Under the pieces are notes generated by a model, which was not told the DNA's origin, ran no database searches, and saw only the letters and a list, made by a program, of their open reading frames with translations. The position numbers were made by a program, and so were the translations under genes. This document shows, one piece after another, positions 13,981-26,200 of a stretch of DNA of 64,000 nucleotides; within the stretch, counting starts at the first letter, position 1; every line of letters begins with the position of its first letter. The DNA comes from Chaetorhynchus papuensis. Its lineage: Eukaryota; Chordata; Aves; Passeriformes; Rhipiduridae. The DNA is taken from NCBI GenBank assembly GCA_013396525.1, contig VWYX01000085.1, forward strand, positions 731,726 to 795,725, given 5' to 3'.

Positions 13981-16900
13981 CTCTGACACACGTGTATTAT
14001 ATTTCATTCACTCAGCTTAATGATAACGTTTTACACAGTGACATAACTGGAATTAATGACCCTCCACTAGACCTGGCTCTCAGCTGCAATGGGTTATAAC
14101 TGTGACCAATTACAGAGTTTCAAGGCTTTGGAGACAACCAGCAGCCCTGTCTGGTCCTGCCTGGACTCCCTGGGTCCTTCCCAGCTCCTGGCCATGGCCC
14201 AGGTTCCCGTTTGAGCCCAGCCTGGGGCCCTCAGTCCCATCCCTGGCTCATCCTCCCTGGGCTTCTCTGATTGACCCTGGTTGTGGCTCATGCATCTGGC
14301 CTGCTGGTCTGTGGCCCCACGATGCTCTACACTGATGATGAATCTGCAGAGACTGTTTGGCCAGCCAGCTCTGCCATTTGAGACACAGTGAGACAGTCAC
14401 TTCCCAGCTGTCCTACACAAATGAGAACCCACTCTGAAATGGAAAGCAGAATCAGACTAGTGGAATGAATCAGCTAGGAGTAAAAAAAGAGTGAGGGGTG
14501 GGATGCCAAATACTCAGATAATTATGTGTTGTAATTTATTATTTCCTATCATTCTCACATATACTTTTGTCCTGAATGATTTATATATTTTTATCATAAT
14601 GAGGCTTTGCACACTGTTAGTGGGCAGTGTTTTATGTATGTTACTGCTGTATTTTGGGAGACAACGGATCATGTCATTTTACATGGTAGCTGTGGCAAAA
14701 GACTTCTGGGGTTTTTTTGAGTATTTTTTTCCTTTTGGGTTAGACATTTACAAACAATTTTTCAAAGCCTGATTAAAACATCCCATTTTCCAACTGGCCT
14801 GAGGGTAATGCATGGATGACTGTGTCTATACTTAATGCTTCTTCCTGTAAAAATTCTGGTGACTGCCACAGATGTGAAATGAAGTCTGTCTCAGAGTCAA
14901 GTCTTCACATTTCCATTAGGAGTAAAAATTTTTAACATTTTTTGTGGAAGCAAGACAGCAAATAAGGTTTGCTTCAGGCTATTTGCTAATTAGTTACTAT
15001 GAGAATATGAGGGTGGTTTATTAGAGCCATTTTGAAATGGTCAGGGATATCTGCAGTCATTTATGGTGAAAAAGGATCAGGCTGCAGAATTCAAAGCAAA
15101 TAAATCACACTGTTACATAAAGTTTTACTTAGTTTGCAAAATGGCTATAAAGAACTACGGAATTTCATAGACAGCTTGTGGCTGTGCTATGGTGGTGGCA
15201 TTAGAACTCAAAACCTTGCATGATTTTGACAATATCACAATCACTCTGTTCAGGTTCAACAAAACAGGGAACTGGTAAAATGAGTTGGAGAGGATTCAGA
15301 AGAACAATTTTCCTTTACTGGCTCACTTTAAGCATTCTACAGGATGTAGGCTGATTTGAAAGTTAGGAGGCTCATTTTTCCTCCGTGTGTCTGGTTGGTT
15401 GGCTGGCTGGTGGGCTTGTCTTTACTCCAGGAACTGAGCTCTTCAGAAACCCTGCTGGTGTCAGGCACCCTTAGAGGTGCCTTTTCCACAGTGTGAGCAC
15501 AGGTAACTTCCCCAGCACCCATCTTCTTTACCAACCACCGGAATGTTTTAAAACCTAAAACCTGGTACTGCAGGGGCAGTGCCTGCCATGGTCTCACCTT
15601 CATTACTCCTCATGATCTCAAGGTTTCTATTCCACATGGGACTGCCAGGCAGACAGCAGACTGTGCTTTCAAGGTGCATCAGCAAAAGAAAAGATTGTCC
15701 TGAACTAGAAGAAAATATCTCTGAGAATTTAGAATATTAACGTGGACTTGCATTTCAATATACTCACCAGCTTTGATAGAAAGTACTGATGATTCCTATG
15801 CATAATTTAAAAAAACCCTATGTTTATCCTCAGTCAACTTGTTTGATAAAGAAACCAAAACATTGGCTTTATGGATCATTTGTTGTACTGCAGAATCAGA
15901 GATATCTTCAGTTTTATTTGACAAATTTTGTGAAATGAACTGTCTCACATAATTCTTACCAAAATGACAAGGTTTATCATTAAATGTATACATTATTTTC
16001 AGTTATCAAGAATTAGTTATCTTACAGCAAGAACACTTACTATTATCTGGCACTAATAGGTCACAAGTGAAAGCATCACACAGCATTTCCATAATTTTTG
16101 AAAGTTTGGAATAAGATTGAGAGGTAAAACTTTGGTGGCAAAAAATCACATGCGCTACCACAGAAGCCACAACTACTTGTTTGGATACTAGCATGTGACC
16201 CAGAAAAGGAGTTTATTCTTCTCTTTGAGATCAAGCATCTTAAAACCATTTTATTCTGTTAAATTTCTGCATGGAAAAAAAAAAAAGAAATCAGTGTCCA
16301 AGCAACTTCATGTGTAAAATACAATGAAGAAATTCTCTTTAGAATCTACTGGTGTATTCTTAAACACAGTAAAACTATGCAGAAATATCAGACTCAAAAA
16401 TAGCTCTGCAAAATCAGTAGCATCATTCTCTAGCAGCATTAAGTAAAAGCACAAATCCAGAGTTACGGTGTGAAAGTGCCTCTGTGTCCCTGTTAGTGAA
16501 TTTTATAAAGTATGTAATTGAAATATGAATGCTCTGCAAAATTTGTCCTATGCATCAGGTAGTAAAAGTATTCAAATTACATTATTAAAGATCTTAACAA
16601 GTACCTTGATGCAGAATTAGCTAACCTCTGACAAAAAAGGAAGGTGAAAAAAATGTTTTCTCTGTAAGCCATTCTACCCAGCCATTTTATCGTGTGCTTC
16701 TAGAATATCCCTCAGAGGCACCTACTACTGGCTGTTTTGGGGGAATCAGAAATGAATTAAACAGGCCACTGGTCTAATTTGGGTAACACCTGTGCTACTT
16801 AGAAAGCCTTTGATAAAAAAATATTTTTCATGTCACTAGCATTTAATGTCCTCCTGTCTGTTGCAGTGTGTGTCCCCCAAATCATTTTATTCAGCTTGCA

Positions 16901-17083
16901 TAAGTTCAGATACATAAAACTGTCTTTTTTTTCCTTGTTGGCAAGAATTTGAAACTCCTACTCTGGGAGGTAGTGTATTCTATGAAGCCATTCTTTTCCT
17001 GCTTTTGTAGCTCCTAGGACAGCTTTTTTCCCCAGACAAAGTCAAACATCTAAGTTCCCGTTGTATGGGAATCTCTTCTTTTC
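13981..17083. other. Unannotated non-coding stretch
   Basis: Mostly AT-rich unique DNA apart from the GC-rich patch listed separately. Two minus-strand frames at 15796-15993 and 16006-16194 have a protein-like composition, and a consensus-like splice donor lies on the minus strand at the end of the second, but no homologue is recognised. A frame at 15337-15603 (minus, 88 codons) is unremarkable. A 12-base A-run lies near 16274. Confidence 0.45.
14120..14340. other. GC-rich patch of unknown origin
   Basis: About 220 bases rich in CTGG, CCTGG and GGCCC words stand out from the AT-rich surroundings. CpG is still rare, so it is not a CpG island. Short open frames occur on both strands but none is recognisable. 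It could be an old transposon fragment or a GC-rich unique sequence; I could not assign a family. Confidence 0.4.
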
Positions 17084-17593
17084 TGATGCACCAGTGCCAG
17101 AGCACAGCCCAGTGTCGGACTCAGCACAGCCTGTCGCAATGGAGACAGAGGTTAAACAAGGAGGTTTATTCAGTTCTGTTGGGGAAGAAACACATCCATT
17201 AACAACTTAGAGGTTTAAAGCAGTCAAAAGGCCCATTTCAAGAATAAGAGTGTCAGTTTTCACAATATTGAACTCGGCAGGTACACAAAGAGTGTCATGT
17301 GTCACCAGTGCAATACGATAGCCAAGCGCAGGGGTTGCTCCCTTCAAGTCTCCTAAAGTAGTTCAGGCTCCAGACCCTTTGAAAATATTGCAGATGCAGG
17401 CAGAATCGACACAACTGAACCACTGCCTGGCGAACTGAGAGTAGTTCAGTAAAGTGAGGCTGTCCTCCAGGGAACAAGTGTCCCAGGGTGCAAGTGCCAT
17501 TGTAGAAACTCATTTCAGGAACAAAACAAGTTGAACTGCATTTATCTACACTCAATTCTAAGGCTGGGAGTGGAGGACTAGGAGTCAATCACA
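17084..17593 (-). mobile_element. Possible old retroviral LTR (minus strand)
   Basis: A block of about 510 bases is bounded by TG at 17084 and CA at 17592-17593. Read on the minus strand it contains a GAATAAAC polyadenylation signal (complement of 17164-17171) followed by a C/T-rich region, the layout of the end of an LTR. The upstream part is richer in GC than its surroundings. No convincing TATA box and no clear target-site duplication were found. The boundaries are guesses from the TG/CA rule, and an unrelated unique sequence with a chance AATAAA remains possible. Confidence 0.35.
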
Positions 17594-20500
17594 ACCTTCT
17601 CAGTGCATCAAAAGCTGTATTTCAATGTTCCGGGCTCTTAAAAACGTTGTAGTAAATGAATTGTAGGCCAATGGCCAGAATTTTCTCTAAGTGGAAATGA
17701 AACCCCTTTCAGAGCAGACGTAGAAGCAAAATAGTAACCACCTTAGCGGACCTCATCTGAATGGTGGGAGAAACAGAGCACATGAAAGGAAAATTAGGAG
17801 GAGGCTGGAGAAAAAGGGAAAGGGGAAACAGCGGGTTAGAATGAAGGCTACAGGGAGGGAACAGGGTGGAAGAAGGTAGGTTGGAAAGGGAACTTCAGGA
17901 GAATCCTCAACAGTTCTGTGCATGCATATTTCTCATTAAATTCTTGGTTACCCATTTTGACAGGTTGTCATGATACTCATACTAAGTACTGAATATTGTC
18001 TTCACTGATCAAGAAATAGTATCAGGCAGAATACAAGTCATATGTGTGTCCAGTAGATTTTTTTCATTAAAAAAACCCCAAAACCCCCAAAATATTATTG
18101 TTTTGAAGCACATTTCACATTAGCATCAATCAGCCTGGAATTTATTGTAAAGAATCTCAATTTAAACAGTAATCAGCCTCAAAAAATACTGAATATAAAG
18201 ACATTTTCCAGCAAGTTATACAACTATTCAGATTTTCTTGGTCAGCACCATATTTATTTTTTGGCCAGATCTTCCCTAGCCAGTTCTCACTTACCCTCTC
18301 TCTTCGACCTCTATTTTAAAATACTGTCAAAGTGCACAAAGCCTACCTCAAAGTCTTCTTCACTTGTCCTTCTCTTTCTCTGGCTTACCTCCATATGTAA
18401 CTGACTCCCTTTCATCCCCCAGTCTCCCCACGGGATAGAAGAAATAATTCTTATTTTCTTGATAAATCCATCAGCTTCAAGCTCTTGGGGATGTGCACAT
18501 ATAAATGGCAAAGACACCCCATCAGCCTCAACAGATATGACTGCAGTGTTGCCCAAGTTCATTCCCCTGATGACTCAAGATAACTATGTTCCTGTGAATT
18601 ACTAGGCTGACATTTGTTAATGCCAGAATAAAAATCTGAGTCTGTTTTATTTATGTATTTATTTTATGAAAGCCTTGTAAATCTAGTATGTGTATTATCT
18701 TGGTCAGACTTTGAAAACTCATTCCCACAATTAGGGTCAAATTGTCGAAACTCATCCCTGTAACATATTTGAATAAAATTGTCAGTGATGATGACGACTT
18801 GTAAAAATGCAGTCGTTTTCATTAAGCAGTTAAACTGGAATTGTTTGGTGCCGAGCTCTTTTGGAAAACCATTCCAAAAACAAGTCTGTGTTTTCACTGT
18901 TGCCCTCCCTTGTTTTATTTGTTACCACACTGCCAGTGAATACCATCATTATCACTCTACTCATACCAGAGCATTTTCATATTTTTACATTTTGATTAGA
19001 ATACCTTTGGCCTAATTAGAAATGTGAAATCAGGATGGATGATAGCAGCCCTAGAACCACACTTCAAACACTGTTACAGGCATTTCAGGAAGGGGTCAGA
19101 GAAAAAAAACTACAGCTCATTAACCTGAGGCTATGAGTGATCTACCAACCACACAGAAAATTGGCAGCCCTTCTGTATTTTTTCCTCAAGGAGCTTGTGT
19201 ATTAAAATAATTGTTAAATATAACAAACAGACTGGCAGTCCAGTCAGAGTATTTTTTGCACAGGTAAAGTAATGGGATTATTTTTATTTAATTGAAATGC
19301 TATACATACATGTTTCACAAATGTGCAAACACTTACATGCTTCATAGAAAATCTTCAATACTAGTCTGAGATTTTAAAGGAGACAGTCTATTATAAACTG
19401 TCTAGTTAGAGAAAAAAATACAGTTATCTTATTTACAAGGGAGAAATAAGTTAAAATTCATATTGAAATTTTTTTTGATGGCTAATTCTTAGTAAGTGTG
19501 ACTTTTTTTATATAACAACATTCTTCAGAAGCATACTTAAATGTTTGGAATAGGAATGAAAAATCTTATTGTGTTCATTGTTTTATGTTACACTTTTCTC
19601 TTTCATGTACATATATGTATAAAGACTGTGACATTCTTCTCTTTTCCTAAATTATATTTTTTGAAGTTAAAAGCTTTTGTGATGGTCAAAAACTGCTGAG
19701 TGAGATTTGCTCAATACTAACTGATATTATTCCTTACTATTCTCATTAAAAATTGGTGATGCAGCACAATGACTTTGTTGGCAACAATGAAGATGATTTC
19801 ATTCTATTCCCTGATTGGAATTTTTAGATTGTACCAATCCACTGTCCACATCCTTTTTGAGATATAATGTAAAATTACCATAACAAAGGAGAACACTATA
19901 TGCACAGAGAACATTGCTATAAGAAGAAATTTAAAACAGCATATAAAATAATCTGTGACTGGAGAAGAATGGGAGGTGGGAGAATGATGGAAATAGAAGA
20001 ATTAATTTTATCTAACTTCATTTATAGAACAGATAGGCCTATAGTCTAATTTAGTTGTCTATTATCCTCCATCTCCTAAGCAAAATAGTTACAGCAGTTT
20101 AAAATTTTTGCCTGCAATGGTTTACATGAAGACTCATTTCAAACCCAGAGTGGATTTTGTTGAGTTTGATTACTAGTAGCATGCTAACACAAAAAGAATC
20201 TATGTGAAATAGAAACTGGTGATAGCTTCTGCACATAAATTTAAGGAGACCTAGCATCTGCAGAAGACATGTCCAAGCTCCTGGTCAGAGTTAGTCCCAA
20301 AATTCTAGAATCTTTTTACAGATATTTCGTATGCCAAAGAGTGTTTTCAATATTGTGTAACTGAGAATGGGTAACTTGAATTATTTACTATTCTCTCAGA
20401 CACTTATAACATTTCTGAAAACGAGATCATGTATTGAGCACTAATTTTTACTTCTTCTCCCCCTCTCCAAGAAAGAATTGCAGTAGATTTTATGTTTAAA

Positions 20501-20771
20501 AAACACTAGCTGGCTTTGAGTAATGAAAAATGGAAGAATTCCTAATGTTTTAAAAAAAGTGTTAGAAATGCAAATTGAAAACACCCACAGTTCAAATGTT
20601 TGTAGCATAGGAAAATAAGATTACAGGATTTAACAAGTATGCCTTTATTTACATCATAATTCTCAGAAAAAAAAGTTGATTTTGTAGGATTATTCATGTA
20701 CTTAGAGCCAAGTGTATCTTTTTGTGCTTCACCAACCATGCGAATTTTAACAAAGCAAATACTGTATTTTT
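17594..20771. other. Unannotated non-coding stretch
   Basis: AT-rich DNA with purine-rich sequence at about 17760-17900 and a short A/C-rich run near 18070-18095. No open frame above about 100 codons outside the following CR1. No RNA gene or transposon was recognised. Confidence 0.5.
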
Positions 20772-21490
20772 CACCTTGGACTGGGCAACCCTGATGTACG
20801 CACGGACGGGGGAATGAGATGCTGGGGAGCAGTGCCATGGAAAGGCACCTGGGGATCCTGGTGGACAGGAAGCTGAATCTGAGTCAGCAGTGCCCTGGCA
20901 GCCAGGGGCCTTGGGGGCATCAGGCACAGCATCACCAGCTGGGCAAGGGAGGGGATTGTCCTGCTCTGCTCTGCACTGGGACAGCCTCACCTTGAATTCC
21001 TGGGCACCACAAAATAATAAGGATATAAAACTTCTGGAAAGTATCCAAAAGAGTGCCACAATTTGGCTGAAGGGCCTCGAGGGGAAGGAGTGTCTGAGGT
21101 CACTTGATTTGTTCAGCCTGTAGAAGGTAGACTGAAGAGACCTCATTGTGGCCTACAGCTTCCTCACAGCAGAAAGCAGAGGGACAGGCACTGATCACTT
21201 CTCTGTGGTGACCAGTGACAGGACCTGAGAGAATGGAAGCTGTGCTTGGGGAGGTTTAGGTTGGCTATTAGAAAAAGATTCTTCCCCCAGAGAGTGTTTG
21301 GGCACTGGGACAGGCTCCCCAGGGAAGTGGTCACAGAACCAAGCCTGACACAGTTCAAGAAGCATTTGGACAACACTCTCAGGCACACGTGACTCTTGAG
21401 GCTGCCCTGTGCAGGGCCAGGAGTTGGACTTTGTGATCCTTGCGGGTCCATTCCAACTCAAGATATCCAATAATCTCTGATTCTATGAAT
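20772..21490 (+). mobile_element. CR1 LINE, 5'-truncated, C-terminal reverse transcriptase region plus 3' UTR
   Basis: A CR1 retrotransposon copy of about 720 bases in forward orientation. The left part decodes, in one frame near 20823-20885, to ERHLGILVDRKLNLSQQC, typical of the C-terminal part of the CR1 ORF2 protein. It is followed by GTGGTGACCAGTGACAGGAC at 21206-21225 and CAGGCTCCCCAGGGAAGTGG at 21311-21330, characteristic of the 3' part of avian CR1. The copy ends in GATTCTATGA at 21479-21488, the normal 3' tail. The reading frame is broken after the QQC motif by small deletions, so it makes no protein. The 150-codon minus-strand frame at 20694-21146 is antisense to this element and is not a gene. 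Confidence 0.93.
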
Positions 21491-22824
21491 GCAGTGATCA
21501 GAGCTAGTAGGACTGAACATCTCTTACTTACTCATCTTTCCTGTCCTATCAAGCAAATGAAAATTTAACAACTCTGTGGCTGTTTTCAGCTTTTGTCAAA
21601 GACTTACTTACATTCCAGAGGAATCCTTGCTGCTTCAGAGTATGCTGTATCCCATAATCAAGCACAAATAGGTGGTGCCATACATCTGATTTTATTCCAA
21701 ACAGCTAAATCATGAGTGTAACCAAATTAAAGGAAAACTTTCACTGCCCTCAACAGCTGAAGAATTTGGATTTTAAAAAAATCATTTGGCAAATAGCAGC
21801 AAGAGAGGTTGCTGTCACATTCTCTTCCGTCCTTACTTGTGTTAAAAGTTTATCTTTAATGTATTTTACTTTTTATTTTTAACAGGAAAAACACATCCAT
21901 ATGATGGAGATGATGAGATACAGTTGTGGTTTGAGTTGTGAATAATTGAATGCAAGTTATGAATTATCTTAATCTAAATCTTTCCAAGACTATTATACAA
22001 AGAAAACTGGATTATTGCTTCAAGGTCAGAATCCTTTTTAATTGATCTTAGAAAAATTCCATTGTAGCTACAACAAAGAGCTTGTTATGTTTTGGGGCCT
22101 TTTTTTTTTTTCCACAATATCCTGAATTCTTAACTGTAGCCCAGCATTAACAAATAGACAAACTAAATAATATTTCATCTATGAACTGGTATCCTAAATA
22201 TTTACCCAGAATTCTTGGTTCCTGCTAGTTTAGTATATGACAAAGTGATCTAAGAAAATGTATAAAGTGGCTGGTGAAAGAAAATCTATCAAACGTAGTG
22301 TAAATTATTTTCATCTTCATAACCTTTCAATACAACACTGATAAAGCTAAAGCAAGGCTTAATATCAGATGGGTTTTAAAAAGTCTTTTTACACATTACC
22401 TTACTATTACTTGAAATTAAATAGTCAAACAGGGCACACAACAACAAATGAATTATAAAATGGCATTTTTAAAGAGTAGAAACAGCCTTCCAATGTCAGT
22501 GTAATTTTTCCTATAGCTGAAATAACACAAGCATTCTGCATTCCTTTAAATAATACTGACAAGGTTGCTTTGGTCCAGAACCACCAAACTATTTAAAATC
22601 CCTTGATCAGCTAGGACCATCAAAAAGAAGAGCTAACATAGCCATACTTCTCTAACATGATGTTTTAATCCAAGTCAAGACTAGTGGATGCTTGTAAAGT
22701 AATAGTAAGCAGCTAAGCTGTATTTAGTAAACCAAACAGCCAAGAAAATCGTCCAAAAATCTTACATTCAAGAGTACATCAAAGACCCAAATCTGCCACA
22801 GACTATTCAAATTGTAGCCTGCAC
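21491..22824. other. Unannotated non-coding stretch
   Basis: AT-rich sequence with a T-run near 22107-22121. No open frame of note and no transposon was recognised. Confidence 0.55.
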
Positions 22825-22919
22825 TGTCTTCAACTGATTTTATACAGAAAAGACAGAAGTACTGTATAAAGTCACAGATGTCTTCACAGTACATACAGAT
22901 ATTATGCCTAAAATGAAAG
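22825..22919 (+). repeat. 95-base flank, copy 1 of a duplicated segment
   Basis: This segment is identical to 23055-23149, at an offset of exactly 230 bases. Both copies run directly into a TTCC-type microsatellite. Because an assembly gap sits between them, the duplication may be an artefact of two contig ends that overlap but were not merged. Confidence 0.97.
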
Positions 22920-23014
22920 CCTTCCTTCCTTCCTTCCTTCCTTCCTTCCTTCCTTCCTTCCTTCCTTCCTTCCTTCCTTCCTTCCTTCCTTCCTTCCTTC
23001 CTTCCTTCCTTCCT
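22920..23014 (+). repeat. (TTCC)n microsatellite, pure tract ending at the gap
   Basis: About 95 bases of uninterrupted CTTC/TTCC units run straight into the block of Ns. On the other strand it reads GGAA. The true length is unknown because the tract is cut by the gap. Confidence 0.97.
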
Positions 23015-23054
23015 NNNNNNNNNNNNNNNNNNNNNNNNNNNNNNNNNNNNNNNN
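23015..23054. other. Assembly gap (40 Ns)
   Basis: A run of 40 undetermined bases lies between a microsatellite and a second copy of that microsatellite's left flank. The real distance across this point cannot be known from the sequence. Confidence 0.99.
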
Positions 23055-23149
23055 TGTCTTCAACTGATTTTATACAGAAAAGACAGAAGTACTGTATAAA
23101 GTCACAGATGTCTTCACAGTACATACAGATATTATGCCTAAAATGAAAG
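23055..23149 (+). repeat. 95-base flank, copy 2 of a duplicated segment
   Basis: Identical to 22825-22919. The first difference is at the next base (T at 23150, C at 22920), where the repeat tract begins. Confidence 0.97.
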
Positions 23150-23204
23150 TCTTCCTTGCCTCCTTCCTTCCTTCCTTCCTTCCTTGCTTCCTTCCTTCCT
23201 TCCT
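23150..23204 (+). repeat. (TTCC)n microsatellite, interrupted tract
   Basis: About 55 bases of TTCC units with interruptions (TTGCC near 23156, TTGC near 23185). Unlike the tract before the gap, this one is complete and continues into unique sequence at 23205. Confidence 0.95.
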
Positions 23205-26200
23205 CAGTCTTATGAAGCAGAACTCCTAAAGACTCTCCCTGTGTGACCTGTGAAATGTTTTTCTCCATGTGTGGACACTAAAATGCATCAAGAAATACTA
23301 TTACCAGCTCTCTCTGGAAGGTTAACTCTGCAAATTCAAGGCAAAACAATAATTTCGGTTTTTACTGAAGGAGGTATACAAGGACTCTGTACATGCAGAA
23401 ACAAATAAGAGTAAATGCATGCCATTTCCATGATAATGTAAATGGAATCAATGTTACAAAAGGTCTCAGCCTGTTACAATAGACCATTTAAATCCCAAGA
23501 CAGTGGGATAAAATGCACAGATAGGGTTATATTTTCATTTATACCAATTTAAAAGCATAATAAAAGCAATGTAATTTTTCAAATAGATATTGCAACCAAA
23601 AGAAGTTTCAAGTGCGTCCTCCTCATCAATTATACCAAATAATTAAACCTGTTGCAAATTCTTGAATATTGAATACTTTTCCTCATATCAGTTTAGACAG
23701 ATGAAGAAAAGTTTTAACAAACCCTGATGTTATCAAGTAGTTTGCATCTCATTTTACCTATTTCCTTCCTTGAGAGTGCAATAGAAATAATTACCTGGAT
23801 TTTTATTAACTGCTTGAAAAATCAACAGCTGTTTTTTTCTCAGTCACTTAAACCTTTCATTCTTGACCTAGATTTAGCAAGCAACACAGATAATAGCAAG
23901 GTTTTTCCTCAGGAAAATTCAACCTGTAGTATATGACAATGGGAAAAGAGTGTCTATGGCAATTTGGACTTAAAGAGATCATCTGTTTTTCCAAACCCTG
24001 TTCCCCCCTCCCCTCCCAACATTAAGACCAATTATATTATCAACCAAATAGCAAGCTATCAGTATAGTTTGAATCAGCTGAGAAAAATACAGATTCATCA
24101 CAGACTTTTAAATTCATCTCAACTCTAGCCTCAAGCAAGCCTGTTTTTCCCAACCTGTTCATTCTGTCAACAGATTCTGGCACTGGAATTTTCATTTCTG
24201 TGATGCTTAGTTGATGTATAGGAGTCAATGTATATGCATACAGTGTGAAATTAGCCATTTTCCAGATTACAGGTCATGCTGGCAAAAAGTGACGTCAAAT
24301 AACGTGTGACTGGCAATGGACTTAGATGGAGGCTGAGATGGGCTCACCAATCTGCTTTACACATTATTATTACAGTTTAAATAAGGGCCAGTACACAGCC
24401 CACTTCACCCCTTCTCTTTTCTTTGCCATGTCCCTGCAGTATTTTATTTAAATCACATGAATATTTCATGCAAGCATCTCATCATTTACTGTTTATTATG
24501 CTTGAGGACAAGTCCATAGTTGAGATGCATTGTTCAGAGTCATTGATAGATATTTCCATGAGTTTTTTCCAAATCTTCGCGAGTTTTGGTTTGAAATAGA
24601 CTGGTATTTTAGGACCCGGCAGATTCTGCTGCACTGAATCAATGTGCAAATGGCTGTCCTTGCACAAAACAGAAGGAATAAAGGCCTACTGAGTTCAGTT
24701 AAAGAAAATCATCAAATATTCTCTCACACTTGTAAACCTAAAAGACAGTCTTAGTGCTGAAAAACTTGACAACATTCAGTTGTGGATGAAGTTGGGTTTT
24801 TTGTATTTTATTTAGAAGAGAGTATTTCCAATTGGCAAAAGACAGAGAGAGCAGAAAGTTTCTGTGACTGATGGAACTGATCATTTGGAAAGTGCATATT
24901 TGGACAGAAGCAATAGGTAATTTGGAGATGAAGCCAAATAAATGTACTCAGGATGTTTTCTGAAGAAATCTAGCGACTTGGAAAAAAAAGCACCAGGAGG
25001 AATATGAGGTGGATAAAGCTGATTTTTAAATTCATTCTACTGTCTTTTTGAATCAGATAAATCCATGATTTTGAGTTCTGTCCAAAAGAGAAAAAGATTT
25101 ACATTCTTTCAGTAGGCAGTATTAAAAAAAAAAAAGAAATCCACCTGGAAATTTTTTCAGGTATATGTTCAAGATGATATAAGAAGTTCAGATTAGGTCA
25201 TAGCAATTGAGAGAAAATGTTCAGAGCTGGCAATTCACCTCTTAACTGCTCAGTTTTCTCATCTTTAAAATGGGAGTAGGGAGTAGTATTTAGCTTGTTA
25301 CAAACATAAAAATTGAGTTTTACATGTTTTCAATGAGAGCAGCCGGGTAAGTAGGAATGATTGCCTCAGTTTTACAGATGCAGTAACTGAAGCTGAGAAA
25401 TGTTTCGGTAAGTTGAAAATAGTGAAAAGGAAAGTGGTTTTGTCTCTTTGTGGTAAATTCTTGTAGTGGTCATGGTGGTAAAATGGGACTGGCCCCTCCA
25501 ACAATTCAATTTTTACCTTCCTTAAAGAAATGAAAAACTGTCTTGTTCCTTCTCTGGCTCTTGCTTCAGATTTTAAGGCATTTTTCATGCTCATTGTACT
25601 GGTCTCTAAATTTGTTCTCTCTGGAAATTTATGATGATTTTATCTCTTTATGCACAAAACAGAGGAAAATGTTGATTTTTTTTGCAAGTTACAGTGAATG
25701 TGAAATATTGAGGACAGCACAAATATGCTTTTAGTGGTAAACTCTGCAAACATGATGTGGAAATCCTAGAGGGTGTGTGTGGAGTGCAAGCAATACCAAC
25801 GTATCTTTTCCTCTCAAAGTATATTATATCACCAGAGGGACACTTTAAAATCAAACCTTTCAAAGTTTTCAGATATTTTAGTGGCATGCACATTTATGGC
25901 TAGCAATTAAACACAGAAATTATGGATAGAATGCAATTGGAAGTGAAAATCTAAAAAGTCTGCACTGATCTAAAAAGACAGCCTGATGCAAAGCATCATC
26001 TCCCAAAGGCCCTTATGTCTACGTAGTTTTGAAACACACACTAAACCAGCTGCCAAACCTGGCTTTTAAATAGAGGCTACAAAAAAGGTGTTCTGCATTT
26101 TCAGTGCATGCCACTTTACAAAGGAGGGAAGAACTGTCTGGCTGCCATATAGTACAGCAAAAGGGAGCCAGCTTGCAAGTGATTAGAATAATGAAACTGG

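Noticed and set aside
16006..16194. hAT-type transposase fragment
   Set aside because: The ASVVAHVI string only loosely recalls that family. No catalytic or dimerisation motif is visible and no inverted ends were found.
20694..21146. 150-codon minus-strand open frame
   Set aside because: It is antisense to the forward CR1 element and its sequence is explained by that repeat.
22840..23268. 142-codon minus-strand frame across the TTCC repeat
   Set aside because: It consists of translated microsatellite (GRKE repeats) and runs through the Ns.
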